Positions 1 through 9,432 are shown, counted from the first letter of the stretch. The stretch: DNA of 64,000 nucleotides from Flavobacteriaceae bacterium UBA7302 (GCA_002471825.1 DKQS01000011.1:124001-188000), one strand, 5' to 3'. The notes: generated from the sequence alone by a model not told the origin. Translations and numbers: made by a program.

Positions 1-78
1 ATTTCTGCCTTCTTCGGATTCATCGTATCGGCAATTACTGCTGCGATAATGAAAAAGTCGGAAGAAGAAGCTTATTAA
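1..78 (+). CDS. C-terminal end of a small membrane protein (partial)
   Basis: The window opens inside a reading frame whose last 25 residues are hydrophobic and then charged: a membrane segment followed by a KKSEEE-type tail and a TAA stop. In flavobacteria a DUF4199 membrane protein commonly sits just before a GT2 glycosyltransferase of the kind that follows here, and the tail resembles that family. Too little is visible to be sure. It probably shares the strand and perhaps the transcript with the downstream gene, although a promoter element lies between them. Confidence 0.5.
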   Translation: MSAFFGFIVSAITAAIMKKSEEEAY

Positions 79-114
79 TTAGACAGAAGACTTAAAAATC
101 TGTGTTTAAAAATG

Positions 115-122
115 TACCTTTG
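115..122 (+). promoter_or_regulatory. Bacteroidota -7 element upstream of GT2 gene
   Basis: TACCTTTG matches the Bacteroidota -7 consensus TAnnTTTG and lies 25 bases before the ATG of the glycosyltransferase. No clear -33 TTG is seen at the right distance, so the call rests on the -7 box alone. Confidence 0.5.
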
Positions 123-147
123 AACTAAAGTAGTTCAGGATACTCGC

Positions 148-1104
148 ATGGATATTTCGATAGTCATACCACTTCTTAACGAAGAAGAATCTATAAAAGA
201 ATTACACGATTGGATTGTAAACGTCATGCAGTCCAATCGTTATTTTTATGAGATTATTTTTGTTGACGATGGCAGTACCGATACTTCCTGGGAAATCATC
301 GAGAACTTATCCAAAATCAATCCCGCTGTAAAAGGCATTCGCTTTCAAAGAAATTACGGAAAATCTCAGGCCCTAGATGCCGGATTCGAAATGGTGCAAG
401 GAGATGTAGTTATTACCATGGATGCCGACTTACAAGACAATCCTGAGGAGATTCCGGAATTATTCAATCTTATCAAAGAAGAAAATTTCGATCTGATTTC
501 TGGATGGAAAAAGAAGCGTTATGACAATGTCATTACAAAGAACATTCCGTCAAAGTTGTTCAATGCCATTGCTCGAAAAACATCCGGACTCACTTTGCAT
601 GATTTCAATTGCGGATTGAAAGCCTACAAAAAAGAGGTGGTGAAAACGGTAAAAATTAGTGGCGAAATGCATCGCTATATTCCGGTTCTCGCAAAGAACG
701 AAGGATTCTCGAAGATTGGCGAAAAAGTGGTGCAACATCAAGCTAGAAAATACGGACAAACAAAATTTGGTATGAGTAGATTTATCAATGGGTTTTTAGA
801 CTTAATCACCCTTTCCTTTTTATCAAAATTCGGAAAAAGACCCATGCATTTCTTCGGATTGCTTGGAACCCTGATGTTTTTGGTCGGATTTTCATCGGCC
901 GCTTACATCGGTTTTAGTAAATTGTACAAGTTATCCAAGGGATTGAAAACCATTTTGGTAACAGACAATCCTTGGTTTTATATTGCATTAACAACCATGA
1001 TTTTGGGAACTCTTTTATTCTTAGCTGGATTCTTAGGAGAACTCATCATCAAAAATAATAAAGGAGAAAAACATTACGCCATTAAAGAGCGAACTCAATC
1101 ATAA
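148..1104 (+). CDS. GT2 family glycosyltransferase, polyprenyl-phosphate type (GtrB/DPM1-like)
   Basis: This 318-residue membrane-bound glycosyltransferase has an N-terminal GT-A fold that starts with the IPLLNEEESI signature. It has a VDDGSTD nucleotide-binding motif near residue 40 and MDADLQDNP (the DxD metal site) near residue 92. Two hydrophobic segments follow, about residues 230-255 and 275-300. This layout is that of the DPM1/GtrB/ArnC group, which loads a sugar from a nucleotide donor onto polyprenyl phosphate at the inner face of the cytoplasmic membrane. The sugar cannot be read from sequence. The gene is 11 bases upstream of a phosphohexomutase, followed by an ABC exporter, which suits a role in envelope glycan supply. 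Confidence 0.88.
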   Translation: MDISIVIPLLNEEESIKELHDWIVNVMQSNRYFYEIIFVDDGSTDTSWEIIENLSKINPAVKGIRFQRNYGKSQALDAGFEMVQGDVVITMDADLQDNPEEIPELFNLIKEENFDLISGWKKKRYDNVITKNIPSKLFNAIARKTSGLTLHDFNCGLKAYKKEVVKTVKISGEMHRYIPVLAKNEGFSKIGEKVVQHQARKYGQTKFGMSRFINGFLDLITLSFLSKFGKRPMHFFGLLGTLMFLVGFSSAAYIGFSKLYKLSKGLKTILVTDNPWFYIALTTMILGTLLFLAGFLGELIIKNNKGEKHYAIKERTQS

Positions 1105-1115
1105 TCAAAATTAAC

Positions 1116-2831
1116 ATGGAAAATATCTTACAAAAAGCGAATCAATGGTTGACCAAAACTTTTGATGAAGAAACACAAAACGAGATTAAAGAATTGATAG
1201 CTTCCAACCCTAAAGATTTGGAAGATCGTTTTTACAAAGATTTAGAATTTGGAACGGGTGGTATGCGCGGAACCATGGGCGCTGGAACCAACCGAATCAA
1301 TAAATACACACTGGGTAAGGCTACCCAAGGGTTGGCAAACTATATGAAGGCCAACTTGAATAAAGACATTATGAAAGTTGCCATTGCCTTTGATTGCCGA
1401 CACAATAGTCAGAAGTTTGCCAAAGTGGTGGCAGATGTACTTTCTGCCAATAATATCAGCGTTTATCTTTTTGAAGACTTACGCCCTACTCCAGAACTTT
1501 CCTTTGCTGTACGTCATTTGAATTGTGATGCGGGAATTGTATTAACCGCGTCACACAATCCGCCTGAATACAACGGATACAAAGTTTACTGGACCGACGG
1601 CGGTCAGATTGTTCCGCCTCAAGACAGCGGAATTATTGGTGAGGTGAATGCCTTGGAATATTCTGAAATCAATTTTGAAGCCAATGAAAGCTTGATTACT
1701 GTGGTTGGTAAAGAAGTAGATGAAGTTTTTACCGACGCCTCTGTGGTCAATGGAACATTGTATAAAGACATCGATCGTGACAACTTAAAAATTGTTTTCA
1801 CTTCCTTACACGGAACATCCATTATGTCGATTCCGGATACCTTGAATAAGGCCGGTTACTCCGATGTGCATATCATTGAGGAACAGCGTGTACCAAACGG
1901 AGATTTTCCAACAGTGGCTTCACCAAACCCAGAGGAGCCAGCGGCTCTAAAAATGGCCACGGATTTGGCTACTGCAATTGATGCGGACATTGTTATTGGT
2001 ACAGATCCTGATTGCGACCGATTGGGTGTTGCCGTTAAAGATACCGATGGAAACATCAAGCTATTGAACGGAAACCAAACCATGGTGGTGATGACTAAGT
2101 TCTTGCTGGAAAAGTGGAAAAACGCTGGAAAACTAAACGGAAAGCAATTCGTAGGTTCTACCATTGTTTCTACGGAATTGGTGAATGCCTTGGCCGACAG
2201 TTATGATGTTGAAACCAAAGTTGGTTTGACCGGATTTAAATGGATTGCCAAAATGATCAAAGACCATCCTGATTTGGAATTGATTGGTGGTGGTGAAGAA
2301 AGCTTCGGTTATATGGTGGGCGATTTTGTTCGCGATAAGGACGCAGTAACAGCAACCTTGTTGGCTTGTGAAATAGCAGCCTATGCAAAACAAAACGGAA
2401 GCTCGTTCTATGAGGAATTGCTCAAGATTTACACCGAACAAGGATTCTATAAAGAACACTTGATTTCCATCACCAAAAAAGGAAAAGAAGGAGCCGAAGA
2501 AATTCAACAGATGTTGAGCGATATGCGTAGCAATCCGTTAAGCAGTATTGATGGTGAAAAGGTGGTGACTTTATCTGATTATCAAGAGTCTGTTCAAAAG
2601 AACTTGTTAGGAAAAACGGAGACCAGTATCGATTTACCAAAATCAAATGTATTGATTTATCACACCGAAAACGGAACACGTATTGCAGCTCGCCCAAGTG
2701 GAACAGAGCCAAAAATCAAATTCTATTTCAGCGTGAATACTACTCTTGATTCGATTGAGAATGCGGCATCTGTAGAAGCTGAATTGGATGCCAAAATCCA
2801 GCGAATCATTAAAGAAATGAAGCTCGCTTAA
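1116..2831 (+). CDS. Phosphoglucomutase/phosphomannomutase family protein
   Basis: This alpha-D-phosphohexomutase of 571 residues interconverts hexose 1-phosphate and 6-phosphate, probably glucose and/or mannose, in the cytoplasm. Four hallmark sites are visible: the phosphoserine loop TASHNP near residue 143, the metal loop DPDCDR near 297, the sugar-specificity loop GGGEESFG near 390, and the phosphate-binding loop RPSGTEPK near 525. An N-terminal GTGGMRG motif is also present. The length fits the long PGM2-like bacterial group. The stop codon overlaps the ATG of the ABC exporter (TAATG), so translation of the two is probably coupled. Substrate preference between glucose and mannose is not resolved. 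Confidence 0.93.
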   Translation: MENILQKANQWLTKTFDEETQNEIKELIASNPKDLEDRFYKDLEFGTGGMRGTMGAGTNRINKYTLGKATQGLANYMKANLNKDIMKVAIAFDCRHNSQKFAKVVADVLSANNISVYLFEDLRPTPELSFAVRHLNCDAGIVLTASHNPPEYNGYKVYWTDGGQIVPPQDSGIIGEVNALEYSEINFEANESLITVVGKEVDEVFTDASVVNGTLYKDIDRDNLKIVFTSLHGTSIMSIPDTLNKAGYSDVHIIEEQRVPNGDFPTVASPNPEEPAALKMATDLATAIDADIVIGTDPDCDRLGVAVKDTDGNIKLLNGNQTMVVMTKFLLEKWKNAGKLNGKQFVGSTIVSTELVNALADSYDVETKVGLTGFKWIAKMIKDHPDLELIGGGEESFGYMVGDFVRDKDAVTATLLACEIAAYAKQNGSSFYEELLKIYTEQGFYKEHLISITKKGKEGAEEIQQMLSDMRSNPLSSIDGEKVVTLSDYQESVQKNLLGKTETSIDLPKSNVLIYHTENGTRIAARPSGTEPKIKFYFSVNTTLDSIENAASVEAELDAKIQRIIKEMKLA

Positions 2832-4660
2832 TGAAGTACTTCAAAGAGGTTTTAAAATACGAACGAAAGTATCGGAAATTCACAGTATTGAATATTGTCT
2901 TCAATATTCTGTATGCAATTTTCAATGTGCTTTCGGTATTGGCGTTCATCCCTGTATTGAGCATCCTCTTTGGACAAGAAAAGAAAATAGCGGCCAAACC
3001 TGTTTATGACGGATTGTCTTCAGCAGGTGATTATTTGAAAGAAAGCTTCTACTATTTCATTTCTCAAAAAATGGAAAATGAAGGTGAGATCAAAACCTTA
3101 CTTTTCATTTGTCTGTTAGCACTTTCATTGTTTTTCTTTAAAAACTTCTTTAGATACCTTGCATCGTATGCCATTACCTTCTTAAGAACAGGAATTGTAA
3201 AGGATTTACGAGACAAGCTGTATCACAAGGTACTCGAGTTACCCATCTCCTACTTTACAGAAAAAAGAAAGGGAGACATCATTGCGCGAATGACGGCCGA
3301 TGTACAAGAGGTAGAAGTTTCAATTCTGATGTCGGTAGAATCGATTGTGCGGGAACCGTTAACGGTGATTATAGCCATTTCCATCATGTTCTTCATGAGT
3401 GTGAAATTAACACTGTTTGTATTTGTCTTACTTCCCGTATCCGGATTCATCATCTCTTCCATCAGTAAAAAATTGAAAGCCAATTCGGTCAAAGCTCAAC
3501 AAGAAACCGGGACCTTTTTGTCCTTTATTGAAGAAACCTTAACTGGACTCCGAATCATCAAGGGATTCAATGCTCAAAAAGTTATTGGAACCAAGTTTTT
3601 AGAATCCACCACTCGCTTTCGAAATCTCATGACCAGCGTAATTCATCGCCAGACTTTAGCGTCACCGATGAGTGAATTTTTAGGTTCTGCAACCATCATT
3701 GCCATTTTATGGTTTGGTGGAAATGAAGTCTTGTCAAAGACGAGTGCCTTACAACCGGATGAATTCTTAGGATACATCGTTCTGTTTTACACGGTGTTAA
3801 ATCCGATTAAACTCATTACTACCGTATTTTACAACATTCAAAAAGGTGAAGCATCTGCAGAACGAATCCTACAAATTCTTCAGACTGAAAATCCAATTAA
3901 GGATGCTCAAAATGCCGTTGTAAAGGACAGTTTTGATTCTAAAATTGAGTTTAAAAACATCTGGTTCAAGTACAAAGACGATTACGTACTTCAAGATTTC
4001 TCATTGACCATTGAAAAGGGCGAAACCGTTGCGTTAGTGGGACAATCAGGATCTGGTAAATCGACCATTGCAAATTTAATCACTCGATTCTACGACGTCG
4101 ATAAAGGAGAAATTCTCATTGACGGAACGAATATTAAAGATATTTCCTTGGCCTCATTAAGAGGATTGATGGGCATTGTGACCCAAGAATCCATTTTATT
4201 CAATGATACCGTAGAGAACAACATCAAACTTGGAAAGACAGATGCAAGTCTAGAATCCATCGAACATGCCTCTGTCATTGCAAATGCCATGGAGTTCATT
4301 GAAAACCTTCCTGAGAAATTTGAAACCAATATCGGAGATGGAGGGAACTCTTTATCGGGAGGTCAAAAACAGCGTTTGTCCATCGCACGAGCCGTTCTTA
4401 AGAATCCGCCGATCATGATATTAGATGAGGCCACTTCCGCCTTGGACACCGAATCGGAACAGTTGGTGCAAAAAGCCTTGGAAAAAATGATGGAAAATCG
4501 CACTTCCTTAGTGATTGCTCATCGTTTGTCTACCATTCAAAAGGCAAGTCAGATTATCGTTTTGAAAAAAGGAAAGATTGTAGAGCAAGGAAAACACGAA
4601 GAACTACTAAATCACAAAGGTGAATACTACAAGCTAGTGGAAATGCAGAGTTTAGCTTAG
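2831..4660 (+). CDS. ABC exporter, fused permease and ATPase (MsbA-like)
   Basis: This 609-residue half-transporter works as a homodimer in the cytoplasmic membrane. Six membrane segments occupy about residues 1-330. The nucleotide-binding domain has Walker A GQSGSGKST near residue 404, the signature LSGGQKQR near 508, Walker B IMILDEATSALD near 530 and the H-loop IAHRLST near 562. MsbA-type exporters flip lipid A or other lipid-linked molecules. The preceding polyprenyl-phosphate glycosyltransferase and hexomutase make a lipid or glycolipid substrate likely, but drug export cannot be excluded. The 3' end overlaps the convergent CCA-adding gene by 9 bases. Confidence 0.9.
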   Translation: MKYFKEVLKYERKYRKFTVLNIVFNILYAIFNVLSVLAFIPVLSILFGQEKKIAAKPVYDGLSSAGDYLKESFYYFISQKMENEGEIKTLLFICLLALSLFFFKNFFRYLASYAITFLRTGIVKDLRDKLYHKVLELPISYFTEKRKGDIIARMTADVQEVEVSILMSVESIVREPLTVIIAISIMFFMSVKLTLFVFVLLPVSGFIISSISKKLKANSVKAQQETGTFLSFIEETLTGLRIIKGFNAQKVIGTKFLESTTRFRNLMTSVIHRQTLASPMSEFLGSATIIAILWFGGNEVLSKTSALQPDEFLGYIVLFYTVLNPIKLITTVFYNIQKGEASAERILQILQTENPIKDAQNAVVKDSFDSKIEFKNIWFKYKDDYVLQDFSLTIEKGETVALVGQSGSGKSTIANLITRFYDVDKGEILIDGTNIKDISLASLRGLMGIVTQESILFNDTVENNIKLGKTDASLESIEHASVIANAMEFIENLPEKFETNIGDGGNSLSGGQKQRLSIARAVLKNPPIMILDEATSALDTESEQLVQKALEKMMENRTSLVIAHRLSTIQKASQIIVLKKGKIVEQGKHEELLNHKGEYYKLVEMQSLA

Positions 4661-6073
4661 AGTCAACCCCAACTCCTCGCCTTTTTTCTTCATAAACTCA
4701 AAAGACTCGTCGTAGTCATTGGCGATTTTTCCCTCCAAAATGGCTTCTTTTATTGCTTCTTTGATGATTCCGATTTCTCGACAAGGCTTCAGATTAAAAG
4801 TCTCCATGATGAGCTCCCCTGAAATAGGCGGTTGAAAATTTCGAATGCGATCGCGTTCCTCTACCTCTTTGATTTTATTACGCACCAATTCGAAGTTCTT
4901 GTGGTAACGTTTGAATTTCTTCGGGTTCTTCGTAGTGATATCGGCTTCGCATAAAAGCATTAAAGATTCGATATCATCGCCTGCATCGAAGATCAATCTT
5001 CGTACCGCGGAATCAGTTACATTAGAAGCCAAAACAATGGGTCTCGAACTCAATAACACCATTTTCTGAACAAACTTCATCTTGTTGTTCAATGGCATTT
5101 TTAAGCGCTTGAAAAGCTTGTAAACCATCTTAGAACCAACAAATTCATGGGCATGGAAGGTCCACCCCACCTTTTTATCGTATTTCTTGGTGGGCGCTTT
5201 CCCGATATCGTGTAAGAGGGCTGCCCAACGTAGCCATAAATCTTCCGTGGTCTTACAGATGTTGTCTACCACTTCTAAGGTATGATAGAAGTTGTCTTTG
5301 TGAGTCTGACCTTCCACCTCGTCTACTCCTTTTAAGGCAATTAACTCTGGAAGGATCTGTTTTAATAATCCCGTTTTTTCCAAAAGTTTGAATCCAAGCG
5401 AAGGCTTGTTTGATAACATGATTTTATGGACTTCCTCAACGATGCGTTCTTTGGTAATAATTTGCAAGCGATTAGCATTTTCAGTGATGGCATTCAACGA
5501 TGCTTTTTCAATCACAAAATTCAACTGAGAGGCAAATCGAATGGCTCGCAACATGCGCAATGGATCATCTGAATAGGTTTGAGCCGGTTGCAATGGGGTG
5601 CGAAGTATTTTATCCTTTAAATCAATAATGCCATCAAAAGGATCTAAAAGTTCTCCAAAATTCGATTCCTGCAGACTCAAAGCCAATGCGTTAATGGTAA
5701 AATCGCGACGCTTTTGATCGTCTTCCAAGGTACCTTTGGAAACTTTAGGATTTCGACTTTCCTTAGCGTAGGACTCCTTTCTTGCACCCACAAACTCAAT
5801 TTCCAAATCTTGGTGGCGCAACATGGCCGTACCGTAGGTTTTAAAAACTTGAACTTTTGGCGTATGGGGTAATAAGGCCGCTACTTTATTGGCAAGCGCA
5901 ATACCATCGCCAATGGTCACAATATCAATATCTTTCCGCTGATTTCGCTTTAAAAAGAAATCTCTCACAAAACCACCAATCACATAGGTCTCCAGTCCGA
6001 GTTCTGAAGCGGCTTGGGTGATAATCTCGAAAATGGGCAATACAAGTGCCTCTTGATACCTATTGTTTTGCAA
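4652..6073 (-). CDS. cca: CCA tRNA nucleotidyltransferase with HD domain
   Basis: This 473-residue class II nucleotidyltransferase adds or repairs the 3' CCA of tRNAs. The head domain carries GGFVRD near residue 34 and a KDIDIVTIGDG catalytic stretch with the paired acidic residues. Next come the RRDFTINAL and DDPLRMLRAIRFA motifs of the poly(A)-polymerase/CCA family. A C-terminal HD phosphohydrolase domain follows, with LLHDIGKAP near residue 290. The frame is closed by a TGA just upstream, leaving TTG as the probable start codon, with no in-frame ATG before the catalytic domain. A TAACTTTG promoter element sits 16 bases upstream. Confidence 0.93.
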   Translation of the reverse strand: MQNNRYQEALVLPIFEIITQAASELGLETYVIGGFVRDFFLKRNQRKDIDIVTIGDGIALANKVAALLPHTPKVQVFKTYGTAMLRHQDLEIEFVGARKESYAKESRNPKVSKGTLEDDQKRRDFTINALALSLQESNFGELLDPFDGIIDLKDKILRTPLQPAQTYSDDPLRMLRAIRFASQLNFVIEKASLNAITENANRLQIITKERIVEEVHKIMLSNKPSLGFKLLEKTGLLKQILPELIALKGVDEVEGQTHKDNFYHTLEVVDNICKTTEDLWLRWAALLHDIGKAPTKKYDKKVGWTFHAHEFVGSKMVYKLFKRLKMPLNNKMKFVQKMVLLSSRPIVLASNVTDSAVRRLIFDAGDDIESLMLLCEADITTKNPKKFKRYHKNFELVRNKIKEVEERDRIRNFQPPISGELIMETFNLKPCREIGIIKEAIKEAILEGKIANDYDESFEFMKKKGEELGLTLS

Positions 6074-6088
6074 AATTCAAATTTTGCG

Positions 6089-6096
6089 CAAAGTTA
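6089..6096 (-). promoter_or_regulatory. -7 element for cca
   Basis: On the minus strand this reads TAACTTTG, matching TAnnTTTG. It leaves a very short leader before the TTG start of the CCA-adding enzyme. Confidence 0.5.
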
Positions 6097-6162
6097 CTAC
6101 TAATAAAAATCCGACCAAAACTTGAATGCAATTTGACCTCACATATTTATAGGGTCTACAGA

Positions 6163-6191
6163 TTGAATTCCATCGGTATTTTATATTTTTG
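6163..6191 (+). promoter_or_regulatory. Promoter of the GT11-GT25 operon
   Basis: A -33 TTG at the left end and a -7 TATTTTTG at the right end are separated by 18 bases. Both elements match the Bacteroidota primary-sigma consensus. The ATG of the fucosyltransferase follows 20 bases downstream. This is one of the best-formed promoters in the window. Confidence 0.62.
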
Positions 6192-6210
6192 AGCAACTCT
6201 AACAGAATAC

Positions 6211-7014
6211 ATGGTTACCGTACGAATTCTCGGTGGTTTAGGAAATCAAATGTTTCAATATGCCTACGCAAAATCTTTGCAACAATTGGGCTATGCTGTT
6301 CAGTTGGATTTATCGGCCATTAAGAAATACACACTCCATGGCGGTTATCAATTGGACAAATTTCAAATCGACTTGACCGAGGCTTCCAATTCTGGAGTTC
6401 TCCTCGCCAAATTGAATGTGTACAACACCTTCAAAGAGCGGAATTTGCTATTCCACGAATCCTTTTTGAAGTTGCCTAAAAGAGGCTATGTAAAAGGTTA
6501 TTTTCAAACCGAAAAGTACTTTCATCAGATCCGTCCAGATTTGTTAACTCAATTTCAGCTAAAGCAGTCTTTCAGTGAGAAAGCCGAGTTTTACAAAAAG
6601 GCCATTGCAGAGGCAAAATCTTCCTGCTCCATCCATATTCGTAGAGGCGATTATGTATCCAACAAAAGTGCTCAAGAGATTCACGGAAGTTGTTCTTTGG
6701 AATATTATCAGAGAGCCATTTCAAGAATATTGGAAACTTCAAAAAACACAGAATTCTTTATTTTTTCGGATGATTTGGATTGGGTGAAGTCAAACTTGGA
6801 AGTACCCAAACCAACTTATGTAGATATCCAAGGGATTCCACATGAAGACATGTTATTGATGAGTCAATGCGACCATAATATTACGGCTAATAGTAGTTTC
6901 TCATGGTGGGGTGCTTGGTTGAATACAAATCCAGAGAAAATGGTGATTTCACCCAAACAATGGTACGTTTCCAAAGAGAATGAAATTGTTCCCGAAACCT
7001 GGATCAAATTATGA
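6211..7014 (+). CDS. Alpha-1,2-fucosyltransferase-like GT11 glycosyltransferase
   Basis: The 267-residue protein begins with GGLGNQMFQYAYAKSL and has HIRRGDYV near residue 141, followed by a C-terminal block with NSSFSWWGAWL. These are the diagnostic motifs of GT11 enzymes, which use GDP-fucose to make alpha-1,2-linked fucose in O-antigens, capsules or exopolysaccharides. It is cytoplasmic or loosely membrane-associated, and no membrane segment is seen. Its stop overlaps the start of the GT25 gene (ATGA), so the two are translationally coupled. The acceptor is not predictable. Confidence 0.9.
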   Translation: MVTVRILGGLGNQMFQYAYAKSLQQLGYAVQLDLSAIKKYTLHGGYQLDKFQIDLTEASNSGVLLAKLNVYNTFKERNLLFHESFLKLPKRGYVKGYFQTEKYFHQIRPDLLTQFQLKQSFSEKAEFYKKAIAEAKSSCSIHIRRGDYVSNKSAQEIHGSCSLEYYQRAISRILETSKNTEFFIFSDDLDWVKSNLEVPKPTYVDIQGIPHEDMLLMSQCDHNITANSSFSWWGAWLNTNPEKMVISPKQWYVSKENEIVPETWIKL

Positions 7015-7766
7015 ACAGCTACAAGGTTTACTATATCAACCTAGACAAAAGCGTTGAAAGACGTACTTTCATGGAACAGCAGTTTCAAGAATTCGGCATT
7101 CCAATTGAACGATATTCAGCCATTCTCGGGAAGGCAATGGATGCAAAACTCTTAAAGAAATTGAAAGGACATTTCAATATTTTGACTCATTTCCCTTACC
7201 TGAATCCTGGGGAGATTGGCCTTACGGCTACTTATTTCAAACTTTGGAAGGAAATACAAAATCAGGATGAGAAGTTTGCCGTAATCTTAGAAGATGACGC
7301 ATTGATTCAAAATGATTTTTTCAGTAAAATCAACGACATTTTCAGCGAGGTTTCTCCAAATGATTTTGTTGATATTTCGGGCCGAAAAGGATATTTCAAA
7401 CTCAAAGAGAAAGACTTCACCACCTTGTATTCGATTCCGCCACTACAAACCACAGGTCAGATTGTTGGAAAAAATGCCGCGGCCAAACTGGTTGCTAACT
7501 TTAAGAAATGGTACGCCCCAATTGATGTCTTGAAACAAGATGTATTCAAACATCGGGTTCGGGTTTATGTGACCAATGAGGTGTATGTGGTGAGCAATGA
7601 CAAAAACCTTGGTGGTACTACCTTACAACAAAAAAAGATGCCAAAATTAAAGAAGATTATTCGAGAGATTGTTCGACCTTTTTGGCAATTGTTAACGCTT
7701 TTCACTTATAAATCGATGCGTTTGACACGCAATTATTTCTTCTATAAGGGGGAAAAAATAGCTTAG
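7011..7766 (+). CDS. GT25 family glycosyltransferase (LPS-type)
   Basis: This 251-residue protein starts with YYINLDKSVERR, has GEIGLTATYFKLWK near residue 66 and ILEDDA near residue 93. These are the classical motifs of glycosyltransferase family 25, whose members include LgtB/LpsA-type enzymes that add galactose or glucose to lipopolysaccharide. It is coupled to the GT11 gene through a 4-base overlap. Its TAG stop shares three bases with the TAA stop of the convergent GT2 gene, so there is no room for a separate terminator. Confidence 0.88.
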   Translation: MNSYKVYYINLDKSVERRTFMEQQFQEFGIPIERYSAILGKAMDAKLLKKLKGHFNILTHFPYLNPGEIGLTATYFKLWKEIQNQDEKFAVILEDDALIQNDFFSKINDIFSEVSPNDFVDISGRKGYFKLKEKDFTTLYSIPPLQTTGQIVGKNAAAKLVANFKKWYAPIDVLKQDVFKHRVRVYVTNEVYVVSNDKNLGGTTLQQKKMPKLKKIIREIVRPFWQLLTLFTYKSMRLTRNYFFYKGEKIA

Positions 7767-8506
7767 CTGCGGTATAACAGACTTAACTTAGAATAGCGTG
7801 CAAATACCCCATAGGCCTGAACTCTTGCCCATACAAAACCTCGAACTCCATCTAAAAAACCAAATCGAATCACATAATGAATGATGAATCGCGCCAATGG
7901 TTTTATCATAAAGTGATAGGCGTTAGGTCTAAGATTATTTTGGTAGTACTCCTGTGCTCGTAATTTGGCATAGTGATTCATCTTAGAAATGTAATGATCG
8001 TAACTCCTAAAAGAGAAATGATCAATTTTATTCTTGAAAAACCCAAGTTTGCCATCAGTCGCAATGGTTTCATGTACCAATCCTTTGTAGGTACATTTAT
8101 CTTTTCGAAACAAACGAACCACCTTATCTCTTTGGCAACCGCCATAGTTCAATCGTTTACCAAGAAAATAAAAACTACGTCTCACAAAAAACCCCACATG
8201 TTCTTGTGGATTTTTAACAGCATCTAGGATTTCTTTCCTTACCGAATCAGGCACTCGTTCATCGGCATCAAGAATATAAATCCAATCAAATGAAGCTTGT
8301 GCAATTGCGTAGTTCTTTTGAGAAGAAAAATCATCAAACTCTCGCTTGATGATTTTTACATTGTGTTTTTCTGCCAGCTCAACGGTTTTATCCGTACTAA
8401 AAGAGTCAATTACAATAATCTCATCTGCAAAATCGACTGATTGAATAGCAGCTTCGATATGAATTTCTTCATTTAATGTCGGAATTATAGCCGTGATTTT
8501 AGACAT
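7763..8506 (-). CDS. GT2 family glycosyltransferase, WaaE/KdtX-like
   Basis: This 247-residue GT-A enzyme lacks obvious membrane anchors. It opens with ITAIIPTLNEEIHI and carries DEIIVIDSFSTDKT and the metal-site motif ILDADERVP near residue 80. The HIEAAIQSVDFADEIIV style and the short length match WaaE/KdtX enzymes, which add a glucose to the LPS inner core. It begins 8 bases after the dapD stop and is probably co-transcribed with it. Together with the adjacent GT11 and GT25 genes it suggests a small surface-glycan locus inserted among core genes. The acceptor is inferred only. Confidence 0.85.
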   Translation of the reverse strand: MSKITAIIPTLNEEIHIEAAIQSVDFADEIIVIDSFSTDKTVELAEKHNVKIIKREFDDFSSQKNYAIAQASFDWIYILDADERVPDSVRKEILDAVKNPQEHVGFFVRRSFYFLGKRLNYGGCQRDKVVRLFRKDKCTYKGLVHETIATDGKLGFFKNKIDHFSFRSYDHYISKMNHYAKLRAQEYYQNNLRPNAYHFMIKPLARFIIHYVIRFGFLDGVRGFVWARVQAYGVFARYSKLSLLYRS

Positions 8507-8513
8507 AAATCAA

Positions 8514-9329
8514 TTAAACGGCAACATCGTATTCACGCAATGCGTCGTTTAAAGAAGTTTTTTTGTTTGTACTTTCTTTTCTCTTTCCGATGATTAAGGC
8601 ACAAGGAACATTGTATTCTCCAGCAGCAAACTTTTTGGTATAGCTTCCTGGAATTACCACTGATCTTTCTGGAACACTTCCCTTCATTTCAATAGGCTCA
8701 TCCCCTGTCACATCAATAATCTTTGTACTCATAGTCAATACCACATTGGCACCTAACACAGCTTCTTTACCTACTCGGACTCCTTCTACCACAATACATC
8801 TTGATCCAATAAAAGCGCCGTCTTCAATAATAACCGGTGCAGCCTGCAATGGTTCTAACACACCACCAATACCTACTCCTCCTGATAAATGTACGTTCTT
8901 ACCAATTTGAGCACAAGATCCAACCGTTGCCCAAGTGTCAACCATAGTTCCCTCATCAACATAAGCACCAATATTCACATAACTTGGCATTAAAATGGTT
9001 CCTGGAGAGATGTATGCACCGTGTCTGGCCACAGCGTTAGGAACCACTCGGATACCTCTTTCTTCGTAGTTTCTTTTCAATGGAATCTTATCGTGGTATT
9101 CGAAAATTCCGGCTTCGAGAGTTTCCATTTTTTGAATTGGAAAATAAAGCACTACAGCCTTCTTAACCCATTCATTTACTTGCCATCCATTTGCAGTTGG
9201 TTTAGCCACTCGCAACGTTCCTTGGTCAAGCAATTCAACAACCTCTCTAATAGCACTTGTTGTTTTTTCTTCTTTCAACAATTCTCTGTTATCCCAAGCG
9301 CTCTCGATAATATTTCTAAGTTCTGTCAT
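8514..9329 (-). CDS. dapD: 2,3,4,5-tetrahydropyridine-2,6-dicarboxylate N-succinyltransferase
   Basis: DapD transfers succinate from succinyl-CoA to tetrahydrodipicolinate in the diaminopimelate/lysine pathway. The 271-residue protein has an alpha-helical N-terminus followed by a hexapeptide left-handed beta-helix (about residues 105-220), with conserved MPSYVNIGAYVDEGTMVDTW and GGVGIGGVLEPLQA blocks. Length and motifs are those of the E. coli family. dapA, an earlier step of the same pathway, lies elsewhere in this window, so the pathway is dispersed. The WaaE-like gene follows closely on the same strand. Confidence 0.96.
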   Translation of the reverse strand: MTELRNIIESAWDNRELLKEEKTTSAIREVVELLDQGTLRVAKPTANGWQVNEWVKKAVVLYFPIQKMETLEAGIFEYHDKIPLKRNYEERGIRVVPNAVARHGAYISPGTILMPSYVNIGAYVDEGTMVDTWATVGSCAQIGKNVHLSGGVGIGGVLEPLQAAPVIIEDGAFIGSRCIVVEGVRVGKEAVLGANVVLTMSTKIIDVTGDEPIEMKGSVPERSVVIPGSYTKKFAAGEYNVPCALIIGKRKESTNKKTSLNDALREYDVAV

Positions 9330-9345
9330 TTCTGAAAATTTTATG

Positions 9346-9353
9346 CAAAAATA
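9346..9353 (-). promoter_or_regulatory. -7 element for dapD
   Basis: The minus strand reads TATTTTTG, a match to TAnnTTTG, 16 bases before the dapD ATG. Confidence 0.5.
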
Positions 9354-9424
9354 GTGTTAGAAAGTGGAATTTGAAGCGAAGATACATTTTTTAAACAGAT
9401 AATTTTCTTTTGTTGAAAACAACG

Positions 9425-9432
9425 TATTTTTG
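9425..9432 (+). promoter_or_regulatory. -7 element for ruvX
   Basis: TATTTTTG lies 17 bases before the TTG start of ruvX and fits the TAnnTTTG consensus. It supports the chosen start, because transcription would begin only about ten bases before it. Confidence 0.48.
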
